From IMG/VR virus record IMGVR_UViG_3300032334_001259, positions 248,001 through 312,000 of that record: a DNA stretch of 64,000 nt. The stretch is one strand, 5' to 3'. Each line of letters opens with the position of its first letter. Within the stretch, counting starts at the first letter, position 1. Positions 42,023 through 49,067 of this stretch are shown one piece after another. The notes beneath the pieces were generated by a model. That model saw nothing but the letters and a program-made list of their open reading frames with translations, did not search any database and was not told where the DNA came from. This DNA is from a virus. Made by a program: the position numbers and the translations under genes.

Positions 42023-42636
42023 TAGTCACCTAATACTGAACGTGCTTTTTCCCAAAGATGTGTACGTTCTTCAAGACCAATGGTTCCACCATTAATAATC
42101 TTTGTGCACTTTACAATGTCACCAGTATCAGCTACTTCATTGCAACCATTTTGTTGAAAGAACCAACCAGCACTACGTGCTGCACCTTCTGGTGTAGCAA
42201 GATAATCACTGTTTTCTACAAGGTCCATGCCTAATGCTTCACCACATGCAGTGTAGTTATTCTTACCAGTTAACTGAATTAAACCACGACCACGAAAACG
42301 GAAACCATCGCCGCTGTGTTCATCACCATTACCCATACGTGAAGCATAAACACGATTAGCAATCTTTTCTGGTTGCTTTGCAAAATCATTTGGATCTACA
42401 TCACGGAAATATTTTGGAAATATCTTTGTAAGTGTTTCTGCTTTGTAGTTTAAATTTTCACTTACAGCACTGAACATACCACTTTCATGTGCACACTGTG
42501 CAAGAAACATAGCACAACGAGCGGGTGTATTAATTTCAAATTCATGCATTGCTTCATTAAGTGCATCACAATATTTCTCTAAATTCTCACCTTTTGCTTG
42601 TGGAAAAATTTCTTGTAGTTGTTCAAAAGTTGCCAT
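42022..42636 (-). CDS. GH19 endolysin (chitinase/muramidase-like)
   Basis: 204 residues of the glycoside hydrolase 19 family. AHESG with Glu51 and SENLNY with Glu60 are the catalytic region, and RFRGRGLIQLTGKNNY is the family signature. No signal peptide, so it needs the holin for release. GH19 phage enzymes cleave peptidoglycan. The lysis partners (holin, spanins) are at 3985-5372, about 37 kb away. AAGGAAA ribosome site; a TAAATAC box further up. Confidence 0.9.
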   Translation of the reverse strand: MATFEQLQEIFPQAKGENLEKYCDALNEAMHEFEINTPARCAMFLAQCAHESGMFSAVSENLNYKAETLTKIFPKYFRDVDPNDFAKQPEKIANRVYASRMGNGDEHSGDGFRFRGRGLIQLTGKNNYTACGEALGMDLVENSDYLATPEGAARSAGWFFQQNGCNEVADTGDIVKCTKIINGGTIGLEERTHLWEKARSVLGD

Positions 42637-42687
42637 TTTATATTTCCTTTTTGATTGTTATCAGTATTTACCATTCACCAACCTTCA

Positions 42688-42695
42688 TATAAATA
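42688..42695 (+). promoter_or_regulatory. T4-type late promoter TATAAATA
   Basis: A perfect box on the plus strand, then TCATT, then the ATG at 42701. A start six bases after the box coincides with the ATG: a leaderless late mRNA is predicted. Confidence 0.75.
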
Positions 42696-42700
42696 TCATT

Positions 42701-43582
42701 ATGTGTGTTATAGTTGCAAAATATTTTGATAATGTAGGTTGGGTTGGTGTAAAAAATCGTGATCGCAACTATGTTCCTGATTTAAGTTTTCGTAAAAAGA
42801 AAAATAAAAATACAGAAGTATTATATTTTTGGGATGATATTACACAATACTGTGAAGGCATGAATGACAGCGGAGTTTGTGTGTTATCTGCAAGCCTTAT
42901 GGTGCTAGATGATGAAAAAGAAATCACTGTTCGCACCAAGACACCAAGCAAAGATGGCGTAAAGATTCAAAAGGCATTGCGACTAACTGATATTAAAGCA
43001 GTAGCAATGAGTTTAATTAAACAAAAGCTACCAGGATGCACAATTATATTTGATCGTGAAACTTGTTATCTACTTGAAGGTGCATGGGCACCTGGTGGAT
43101 ATGAAGATAAAGATTACAAATATAAGATAGAAGAAATACCACATGACGAAACTGTTGCAAGAACTAATCACGGCGTATGGTTAAAGTGGGCAGGATATCA
43201 ATATAGCAGTGATGACAGTGAAACTGCCAGTGCTATAAGCAGTCGCAGTCGTTTAATCATTGCAGAACATATTGCAAAAAATGCTGAAACACCTGCACAA
43301 CTTATTGATTGGTTAACTAAAAAATATGTTGATAACTGGCAATTAAATGCACTACGTCTTACAGATGAAAAGAAAATGATGCGAACAACAGCACAACTTA
43401 TGTTAGTTCCAAAAGAAAATACAATGTTTGTTCGTCCAATTCAAAGTAATATTACTTTTAATTTTTGGAAACTTAATGGTAGTGATAGTAAACTTTGGGT
43501 AGAATTATTAAGTAATCGTGTGCTACGCAGTGGTGAAGATGATCCAAGTATTCCTACTAATTTAGGTCATATCACAGACTAA
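42701..43582 (+). CDS. Ntn-hydrolase-like cysteine amidase
   Basis: 293 residues beginning Met-Cys-Val-Ile-Val; removal of Met would expose Cys2 as the nucleophile of an N-terminal-nucleophile hydrolase (penicillin V acylase, bile-salt hydrolase or acyltransferase type). Supporting elements are WVGVKNRDRNY near 14-24 (NRD) and ARTNHGVWLKW near 150. It could hydrolyse an amide such as an acylated signal molecule. Read from a late promoter directly before the ATG. Confidence 0.72.
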   Translation: MCVIVAKYFDNVGWVGVKNRDRNYVPDLSFRKKKNKNTEVLYFWDDITQYCEGMNDSGVCVLSASLMVLDDEKEITVRTKTPSKDGVKIQKALRLTDIKAVAMSLIKQKLPGCTIIFDRETCYLLEGAWAPGGYEDKDYKYKIEEIPHDETVARTNHGVWLKWAGYQYSSDDSETASAISSRSRLIIAEHIAKNAETPAQLIDWLTKKYVDNWQLNALRLTDEKKMMRTTAQLMLVPKENTMFVRPIQSNITFNFWKLNGSDSKLWVELLSNRVLRSGEDDPSIPTNLGHITD

Positions 43583-43827
43583 ACTGGATGCCACATCATA
43601 CCCCAATCACTATCTACCCAACGTAGGGTAAAGTGAGTTGCATCTTCTGCTTTATCAAATTCAAAAACGACTTGAAATTTTCCTACAAGCGTTCCATCTT
43701 CAAAATATGAAAGTTCTGGATACTTAAAAACATAATTATTTTCAAGACAAAATCGTATCATTTCATCAATCCAATAATCTTTAGCTAAAACATGTTGATG
43801 TGGAATGTGAACTTTTACTTCTGTCAT
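43579..43827 (-). CDS. Small protein of the LRW-tail family, 82 aa
   Basis: A beta-alpha-beta-like protein with FDKAEDATHFTLRW near the end, matching the tail of the three small proteins at 31493-32132. It overlaps the convergent Ntn-hydrolase by four bases and starts 17 bases after tRNA-Leu. Confidence 0.62.
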   Translation of the reverse strand: MTEVKVHIPHQHVLAKDYWIDEMIRFCLENNYVFKYPELSYFEDGTLVGKFQVVFEFDKAEDATHFTLRWVDSDWGMMWHPV

Positions 43828-43843
43828 TTTAAAACTTTTTAAT

Positions 43844-43920
43844 TGGTGCCCACGGTCGGATTTGAACCGACACTGTGGCGATTTTAAGTCGCCTTTCTCT
43901 ACCTGTTGGAATACGTGGGC
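43844..43920 (-). tRNA. tRNA-Leu (anticodon TAA) with short variable loop
   Basis: A 77-nt cloverleaf: acceptor GCCCACG/CGTGGGC, D-stem TTC/GAA, anticodon stem GGCGA/TCGCC with loop CTTAAAA, T-stem GTCGG/CCGAC, encoded CCA. The variable loop is only ACAGT, although bacterial tRNA-Leu normally has a long class II arm. Confidence 0.85.
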
Positions 43921-43926
43921 ATTAAC

Positions 43927-44343
43927 TTAATCTACCACATCCATAGTGGCTTTACCTAATTCTTTATAACCTTTTGCAGTAGGATGGATTTTATCTTTAC
44001 TCAACCAATCTTTATGTAGTTTAATTGTGCCATCATTAAAATCTCTGGCAAGTGCTTCAATATATTCTATGGTTTCAGCACGAGTATCATTAGGTAGTAT
44101 CCAAATAACATATTGTGCGTCGATACGTTGACGGATCAACCAAAGATTTTCATGTGTGTGCATATCTTTAGAATCATTGGTGCTTAAACTTATAATAACA
44201 ATATTACTTGTCGGAAGTTTTGTGCTGTATGTCCCAAGAAAATCTTGTGAATTGATACCAACTTTAGCAATAGTCATGCAGTCACGACGAACATCACCAA
44301 GACCCTTTGCAATACTGTCACCTATAATCAAACAATCTATCAT
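43927..44343 (-). CDS. SGNH/GDSL-type hydrolase, 138 aa
   Basis: The clearest SGNH protein here: block I IIGDSIAKGLGD, block III ISLSTNDSKD, and block V KDKIHPTAKGY with Asp and His. Compact esterase size. It lies between tRNA-Leu and tRNA-Met with an AAGGAAG ribosome site. Substrate unknown, perhaps an O-acetyl group on surface sugar. Confidence 0.82.
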   Translation of the reverse strand: MIDCLIIGDSIAKGLGDVRRDCMTIAKVGINSQDFLGTYSTKLPTSNIVIISLSTNDSKDMHTHENLWLIRQRIDAQYVIWILPNDTRAETIEYIEALARDFNDGTIKLHKDWLSKDKIHPTAKGYKELGKATMDVVD

Positions 44344-44360
44344 AATACTTCCTTAATTTA

Positions 44361-44436
44361 TGGTAGGCGTGGCCCGACTCGAACGGACACTAGTGCTCTT
44401 ATGAGGAGCAGGTACTAACCATTATACGACACGCCC
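44361..44436 (-). tRNA. tRNA with anticodon CAT (Met, or Ile2 if lysidine-modified)
   Basis: A 76-nt cloverleaf: acceptor GGGCGTG/CACGCCT, anticodon stem TGCTC/GAGCA with loop CTCATAA, T-stem GTCCG/CGGGC, encoded CCA. Identity between elongator Met and Ile2 cannot be settled by eye. Confidence 0.92.
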
Positions 44437-44904
44437 ATGTTTTTTTAACCAAGATTCCCTTAATGCCTTTTTATGTTCTTCACTTTTTGGTTTACCCTTC
44501 AATGCAATTCCACCTTTACGACCATTTTCCTTAAGTTGTTCTGTTGTGAATTTTTTGACATTTTGCCTTCCATTTTCTGCCAATAATTCTTTAGACCAAT
44601 TTGCTGCATCGTAACCTTTTTTTGCATTTTCTTTTGTAAAACCACCAACACCACCAAGTTTCATATTATAGTTGTTTCTATTATAAAAGTCAAGTGTTAA
44701 TTCTTTTTCTTTATTGAACGCTTCATTTTTATTTTCAGTAGTGAAAAGAATTTCTTTTTTAAAATTTTCCTTACCATAATTTTTAATTGCATTTTTAATA
44801 GCAATGCCACTTCCCATATATGAATCATTTACATTTTCAGTTTTATGAACCCCAATATAATATTTTTCATTAATAGTATTAGTTATTTTATATACAATAT
44901 ACAT
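44422..44904 (-). CDS. GIY-YIG homing endonuclease abutting tRNA-Met
   Basis: 160 residues from the ATG at 44904 (GGAGAG ribosome site); an ATG at 44952, seven bases after a -10 box, is an alternative leaderless start. The GIY-YIG core is MYIVYKITN...YYIGVH, followed by RNNYNMKLGG and NUMOD3-like GRKGGIALKGKPKSEEHK repeats. This is the segA/SegF pattern. Its last 15 bases lie in the tRNA-Met gene, consistent with targeting of that tRNA. Confidence 0.85.
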   Translation of the reverse strand: MYIVYKITNTINEKYYIGVHKTENVNDSYMGSGIAIKNAIKNYGKENFKKEILFTTENKNEAFNKEKELTLDFYNRNNYNMKLGGVGGFTKENAKKGYDAANWSKELLAENGRQNVKKFTTEQLKENGRKGGIALKGKPKSEEHKKALRESWLKKHGRVV

Positions 44905-44959
44905 ATGAAACTCTCCATATGTATTTATATAGCGGCTGGCTTTACTGTCCATTAACTAT

Positions 44960-44988
44960 ATATTAACTTTTTTTGACCGTTTTGTCAA
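44960..44988 (-). promoter_or_regulatory. Host-like promoter of the GIY-YIG gene
   Basis: TTGACA (44988-44983), a 17-nt spacer, TAATAT (44965-44960). It overlaps the C-terminal codons of the SprT gene. Confidence 0.7.
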
Positions 44989-45421
44989 CTATATTTTTAT
45001 TTTCTATGAACATTCTATATAATCCAAGTTCACGACCAAATGCTTCAATTTCCCAAGGCATGTCCCAATAATTCATATTTGCTTCTTTATAAACTTGCCC
45101 CTTATACCGACTTACTTTTTTTCTTTCGTTATATGACAATTCACGCTTAACATATTGCTTAACATGAACCATTTCATGTGCAAGAGCAATCAAAATTTTA
45201 CGTTTGCTAAATGAGGAGTCAACAGTAATAGTATATTTTCCACCACCCTCGTTGACACAATATGCTTCGTCACCATGTTTTTTCTGTAGATTGCGTTCAA
45301 AGTCAAGCCATAGGTCAACTTTATTTTTTGTTATATTAAGATAATCGGCGTAGAACGCCACTGCCCTCTTAATAATATCACGGTTAACATTTTTACATTT
45401 ACCAGTAATAGTAAGTTGCAT
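44963..45421 (-). CDS. SprT-like metalloprotease
   Basis: 152 residues from the ATG at 45421 (GGGGAG site). The zinc motif HEMVHVKQY (HExxH) is in the centre, followed by a basic region and a Trp-rich MNYWDMPWEIEAFGREL helix. SprT/SPRTN proteins cleave DNA-linked proteins; a phage copy could remove DNA-protein crosslinks or an anti-phage factor. Lacks the C-terminal zinc ribbon of long SprT proteins. Confidence 0.8.
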   Translation of the reverse strand: MQLTITGKCKNVNRDIIKRAVAFYADYLNITKNKVDLWLDFERNLQKKHGDEAYCVNEGGGKYTITVDSSFSKRKILIALAHEMVHVKQYVKRELSYNERKKVSRYKGQVYKEANMNYWDMPWEIEAFGRELGLYRMFIENKNIVDKTVKKS

Positions 45422-45445
45422 AGTGAACTCCCCAGACACTAACAA

Positions 45446-45483
45446 AATATAAACATAAATTTGGGCTTTGTCAAGCCCAAATT
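45446..45483 (-). promoter_or_regulatory. Promoter embedded in a terminator-like hairpin
   Basis: A perfect 11-bp stem AATTTGGGCTT / AAGCCCAAATT (45483-45458, 4-nt loop) follows the kinase stop. TTGACA (45474-45469), a 17-nt spacer and TATATT (45451-45446) start the SprT transcript from the same site. Termination of one operon and initiation of the next share bases. There is no strong U-run, so termination may be weak. Confidence 0.65.
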
Positions 45484-45932
45484 ATCTCATCCCAACCTTC
45501 TTTCAAATCAGGAACTTCCAAGTTGTCAATCATAGACTTCATAACATCCTTTGGAATGCTCTTGCCTACACGACTATCAAGACGGCGTTGCAATTCCTCT
45601 GGTTCAGGAGTTGCAAAGAATACACAAATCTTACGCCATTCTTTTGGAATACGACCAAGTTTAACCTTACGACCTTTGGCAGTCGTGTTGGTTTGATCCC
45701 ATATAAGGGTCTTGTCCAAGTTGATAGCACTTTGCACTTGACCATCCACAAACTTTTGTGCATAGCCAATAGCACGGCTGAAAATCTCGTTATAGGTCTT
45801 GTTGCTTTGTGCTGCAACACGGTCAATATAATCATCGCTTGATGCAATAATTACATCATCAAAGTCTTGGTTCTTTATCCATGTTGACTTACCAGAACCT
45901 GGTACACCAACTAACATATAAAGCGTGGTCAT
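45471..45932 (-). CDS. Polynucleotide 5'-kinase domain (stand-alone)
   Basis: 153 residues with P-loop GVPGSGKST (9-17), SSDDYIDR (acidic pair of the kinase lid) and RLDSRVGKSIPKDV (Arg-rich end). This is the kinase half of T4 PseT-like enzymes; the phosphatase half is a separate gene at 46320-46790, with two small genes between. Together with RNA ligase 1 it should repair cleaved tRNA. Confidence 0.82.
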   Translation of the reverse strand: MTTLYMLVGVPGSGKSTWIKNQDFDDVIIASSDDYIDRVAAQSNKTYNEIFSRAIGYAQKFVDGQVQSAINLDKTLIWDQTNTTAKGRKVKLGRIPKEWRKICVFFATPEPEELQRRLDSRVGKSIPKDVMKSMIDNLEVPDLKEGWDEIIWA

Positions 45933-46171
45933 TTTAACACCTTGATTTCACCAATAAATTCTACTTCACTTTCAGTTTCAATCCAAACCTTTGCACCACA
46001 ACTTAATGGTTTATCTGGACTGTAAACAACCTTGCTTGGTCCATGAATAGCAACCTCGTGAGCGTAAGTATTCTTACGACCTTGTTTGACCGTAAGAGTA
46101 GGCTCACGCTCACCAGTTTTACTATTGCGTTTAATCACATGTTGATTTACATGTATAATAGATTTAGTCAT
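45929..46171 (-). CDS. Small hypothetical, 80 aa
   Basis: Starts at 46171 by ATGA overlap with the upstream stop and ends four bases inside the kinase start. Beta-rich and basic, with KTGEREPTLTVKQGRK and a C-terminal WIETESEVEFIGEIKV; could be an OB/SH3-like nucleic-acid-binding fold. Unknown function. Confidence 0.62.
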   Translation of the reverse strand: MTKSIIHVNQHVIKRNSKTGEREPTLTVKQGRKNTYAHEVAIHGPSKVVYSPDKPLSCGAKVWIETESEVEFIGEIKVLK

Positions 46172-46323
46172 ATTGTATTCCACTTATCTATAATTGCTGT
46201 TACAATCAAATAGATAAAAGAAGTAATTCCAAGAATAAAGAACGCTTCAACCGTATTATATTTTAATGCAGTAAGAATACCATCTGCAATAAAAACTGCC
46301 AACACACTTGTCCAAAAGTTCAT
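46168..46323 (-). CDS. Small membrane protein, 51 aa
   Basis: Starts at 46323 by ATGA overlap with the phosphatase stop. Two hydrophobic segments (about 3-16 and 24-42) separated by a short polar turn. Function unknown. Confidence 0.6.
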   Translation of the reverse strand: MNFWTSVLAVFIADGILTALKYNTVEAFFILGITSFIYLIVTAIIDKWNTI

Positions 46324-46790
46324 ATGAAATTTCCTTCTGCTACTTGTAACACACGAACACCACACGCACGGATTGCATCAACAACCTGCTGACGATCATC
46401 AAACCATAGATAAGGCTCGCCATAATCCTTGCGGATTTGTTCAAGCAATTCTACCTTGACGATGCTATCCTTGCGATAGTCTTTCTCTGCTCGCATATAC
46501 AGTTTGTCCCAATAGAAATCGTTATCACGCAACCACTTTTCAGTAACTTCACGATTTTCTTCACCACGTCCACTACAAAATAAACGAATAATTTTATCTT
46601 CATACTTAGGGTGGTTCACATTCAAAAATGTCAGTGCATCCCAGATAAACTTAATATCAGCATGGACTGTATCGTTAGCCATGCCAGCGTTCCAAGCTGC
46701 CCAATTTTTAGGCTTACTTGCAACATACTGACGACGATGGTCAACGTTAGCCATAGTGCCATCAATGTCAAAAACGATAACTTTGTTCAT
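46320..46790 (-). CDS. HAD phosphatase (PNK 3'-phosphatase half)
   Basis: 156 residues from the ATG at 46790 (GGAGGC site). Motif I is DIDGT (Asp8, Asp10), followed by NVDHRRQYV; a later CSGRGE is motif II (S/T), and WFDDRQQVV is motif IV. The same order is seen in the C-terminal half of T4 polynucleotide kinase/phosphatase. Probably removes 3'-phosphates or 2',3'-cyclic phosphates from broken tRNA. First gene of a five-gene operon ending at SprT. Confidence 0.82.
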   Translation of the reverse strand: MNKVIVFDIDGTMANVDHRRQYVASKPKNWAAWNAGMANDTVHADIKFIWDALTFLNVNHPKYEDKIIRLFCSGRGEENREVTEKWLRDNDFYWDKLYMRAEKDYRKDSIVKVELLEQIRKDYGEPYLWFDDRQQVVDAIRACGVRVLQVAEGNFI

Positions 46791-46809
46791 AATTGCCTCC
46801 ATCTAACCC

Positions 46810-46879
46810 AATATAACACAAAAATAGTGATTGTCAAGGGTTATTTTTCACTTGACAAAGCCTAAAAATGTGTTATTTT
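46810..46879. promoter_or_regulatory. Divergent host-like promoters
   Basis: Minus: TTGACA (46837-46832), a 16-nt spacer, TATATT (46815-46810), for the phosphatase operon. Plus: TTGACA (46852-46857), a 16-nt spacer, TATTTT (46874-46879), for the gene at 46901. The -35 boxes are only 14 bases apart, so the two polymerases probably exclude each other. Confidence 0.78.
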
Positions 46880-46900
46880 ACAGGTATATAGGAGAACCAT

Positions 46901-47116
46901 ATGAATCAACGTGCTGGTAAAACCCATAAAGCTGCCCTTGTGGACAGTGATAAAATCCGTTATACTGACCTCGTAGAGTTTTGTAAACGTGCAAGGACTG
47001 ATCTTGAAAGCGAAGGTGACGGTGATGCCGCCCTACGTTTTGAAATCCTTGAAGACTGGCTACGTAATGAGTTTCGTGGTAATTTCAAGTATAATTCAAA
47101 AATGATTGGGTTATGA
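46901..47116 (+). CDS. Hypothetical protein, 71 aa
   Basis: A small charged helical protein (YTDLVEFCKRARTDLESEGDGD) with an AGGAGAA ribosome site. Its stop overlaps the following SGNH gene. The product may be early given the host-like promoter. No family recognised. Confidence 0.65.
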   Translation: MNQRAGKTHKAALVDSDKIRYTDLVEFCKRARTDLESEGDGDAALRFEILEDWLRNEFRGNFKYNSKMIGL

Positions 47117-47790
47117 TGAAAAATATATTAGTTTGTGGTGATAGTTTTTGCGCAAATTATGATAAAAAATATTCTTGGACTAACATTTTAGCTGAATTGC
47201 TAAATGTTAATGTAAAATCAGTAGGAATACGTGGATGTAGCAATTATTTAATTTATAATCAATTTTTAAAATTTAATTCTGATGAATATGATTATGTGAT
47301 CGTAATAAAGACTGCAGAAAGCAGAATTCCAATAGTAAACAAACATCCTCATATGTGCGCCACTCTTGATTGGAAAAAAATAAATTTTGATAGAATCAAA
47401 TTTAAAAATTATGAAAAAGCCTTAGAATATTATTACTATTACTATTATGATTTAGATTTTGTAAAATGGACAAGCTATAATGCGTTTAGAAGTATTGAAA
47501 ATTTACAATTAAAAAATCAAAAAATTATTTGGATTAATGCCTTTGAAAGTTCGTATGTTCATGAAAAAAAAGCAAATAATATAATTGTAAATGGTTACTT
47601 ATCTTATGTAAGCACAATGTCTATTGATAATAAACATATCACAAATTATCATGGTGATCACGACATAAATGGAAGTGCAAATCATCTCTCACCAATAGAC
47701 AATCATAATTTGGCAATTTTTTTAAAAGAACTTATAAATGATAATAATGGGAATAATGATTTAAATAAACATAATTGGTCTTGGATGTAA
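47113..47790 (+). CDS. SGNH-like protein, 225 aa
   Basis: Block I VCGDSFCANYD and a later IRGCSNYLIY match the other SGNH proteins; a GDHDINGSANHLSPIDNH end carries the His. Asn/Tyr/Lys-rich with very low GC. May be a surface-sugar esterase acting with the sugar methyltransferase next door (inference). Confidence 0.65.
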   Translation: MMKNILVCGDSFCANYDKKYSWTNILAELLNVNVKSVGIRGCSNYLIYNQFLKFNSDEYDYVIVIKTAESRIPIVNKHPHMCATLDWKKINFDRIKFKNYEKALEYYYYYYYDLDFVKWTSYNAFRSIENLQLKNQKIIWINAFESSYVHEKKANNIIVNGYLSYVSTMSIDNKHITNYHGDHDINGSANHLSPIDNHNLAIFLKELINDNNGNNDLNKHNWSWM

Positions 47791-47844
47791 AAATAAAAAA
47801 ATTAAAACTTTTATTTACAGTTACAATATTATATAATTACCTTT

Positions 47845-49059
47845 ATGAATAATTGCAAACCACTTCGTAAATGTCTTTGCTGTGATAGTAATGACCTCAA
47901 ACTTACATTAGATTTAGGTTCTCAACCTCTTGCCAATAGTTTCAAGGCAACAGCAATAGAACGTGAAGAAACATATCCACTTGCTGTAAATTACTGTCCA
48001 CATTGCCATCATCTGCAATTAACCCATGCAGTTGATGCTAATATAATTTTTAAAGATTATGTATATGTAAGTGGAACATCACTTACTATGCAAGAATATT
48101 TTAAGTGGTTTGCTGCATTTGTTATGGAATATTTTCAAGATGTTCCGCCAAAGCGTGTGCTTGAAATTGGCTGTAATGATGGCACACAGTTAAACTATTT
48201 TAAGAAATATGGATTAGAAACGTGGGGCATTGATCCTGCGGAAAACATTTATCCAATCAGCAGCAAAAATCATAACATTATTTGTGACTTTTTATCTCAA
48301 CATGCTTTGGATAAACTCAAGCGTCCAGTAGATATTATATACGCACAAAATGTTTTTGCGCATCAAGACAATCCACAACAATTCCTTGAACTTTGCAAAT
48401 CTGTGATGAACCCTAACACACTGTTGTTCATACAGAATAGTCAAAGTGATATGATTCAAAATAATGAATTTGATACAATCTATCATGAACATAGAAATTT
48501 CTTTAGCATTAGTAGCCTTAATACCCTTGCTAACCATGTTGGACTACACCTTATTGATGTAGTAAAGGGTACAATTCACGGTGGTAGTAATATCTTTGTG
48601 TTCAGCATAGATGATGAATGTCCTGCACGTGTCAAGGGTTATATGGATTGGGAACGTATCCAAGGATTATATAATTACAAAACCTATCAGAATTGGGCAG
48701 ATGGTGCTAAACGTACAGTTAATGATTTAAGCATTGTGTTAGATGCACAGCGCAAAGCACACAATCGTGTGATTGTAGGTTATGGTGCGCCAGCCAAAGG
48801 TAATACGCTATTGAACTTTGGTAATATATCACTTGATTTTATTATAGATGATAATCCATTAAAGCAACACAAATATACACCTGGTATGAGTATTCCTGTT
48901 GTTCCTATTGAACACTTACAGAAGTATGTTGGTGTAGACATTTGTTTTGTGCCGCTTGCATGGAACTTTTTTGATGAAATTGTAGATCGTCTTAAAAAGG
49001 TTCGTAATAATAGTGGTGATGTATTTGTAAGATACTTTCCAAGTATCCAGATACAATAA
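47845..49059 (+). CDS. Sugar C-methyltransferase (zinc-binding type)
   Basis: 404 residues of the TylCIII/NovU type. N-terminal zinc-binding domain with CLCC (11-14) and CPHCHH (about 52-57), then SAM-binding VLEIGCNDG (about 106-114), then YHEHRNFFS, and a C-terminal Rossmann domain with VIVGYGAPAKGNT. It methylates a nucleotide sugar, suggesting capsid or surface-glycan decoration or an antibiotic-like product. Read from an AT-rich promoter (TATAATTACC before ATG). Confidence 0.82.
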   Translation: MNNCKPLRKCLCCDSNDLKLTLDLGSQPLANSFKATAIEREETYPLAVNYCPHCHHLQLTHAVDANIIFKDYVYVSGTSLTMQEYFKWFAAFVMEYFQDVPPKRVLEIGCNDGTQLNYFKKYGLETWGIDPAENIYPISSKNHNIICDFLSQHALDKLKRPVDIIYAQNVFAHQDNPQQFLELCKSVMNPNTLLFIQNSQSDMIQNNEFDTIYHEHRNFFSISSLNTLANHVGLHLIDVVKGTIHGGSNIFVFSIDDECPARVKGYMDWERIQGLYNYKTYQNWADGAKRTVNDLSIVLDAQRKAHNRVIVGYGAPAKGNTLLNFGNISLDFIIDDNPLKQHKYTPGMSIPVVPIEHLQKYVGVDICFVPLAWNFFDEIVDRLKKVRNNSGDVFVRYFPSIQIQ

Positions 49060-49062
49060 ATA
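49057..49062 (+). promoter_or_regulatory. Late promoter abutting packaged-protein gene
   Basis: TAAATA (overlapping the upstream TAA), TCTAC, then the ATG at 49068. The box-to-ATG distance is identical to that at 42688, 49975 and 58116. Confidence 0.65.
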
Positions 49063-49067
49063 TCTAC

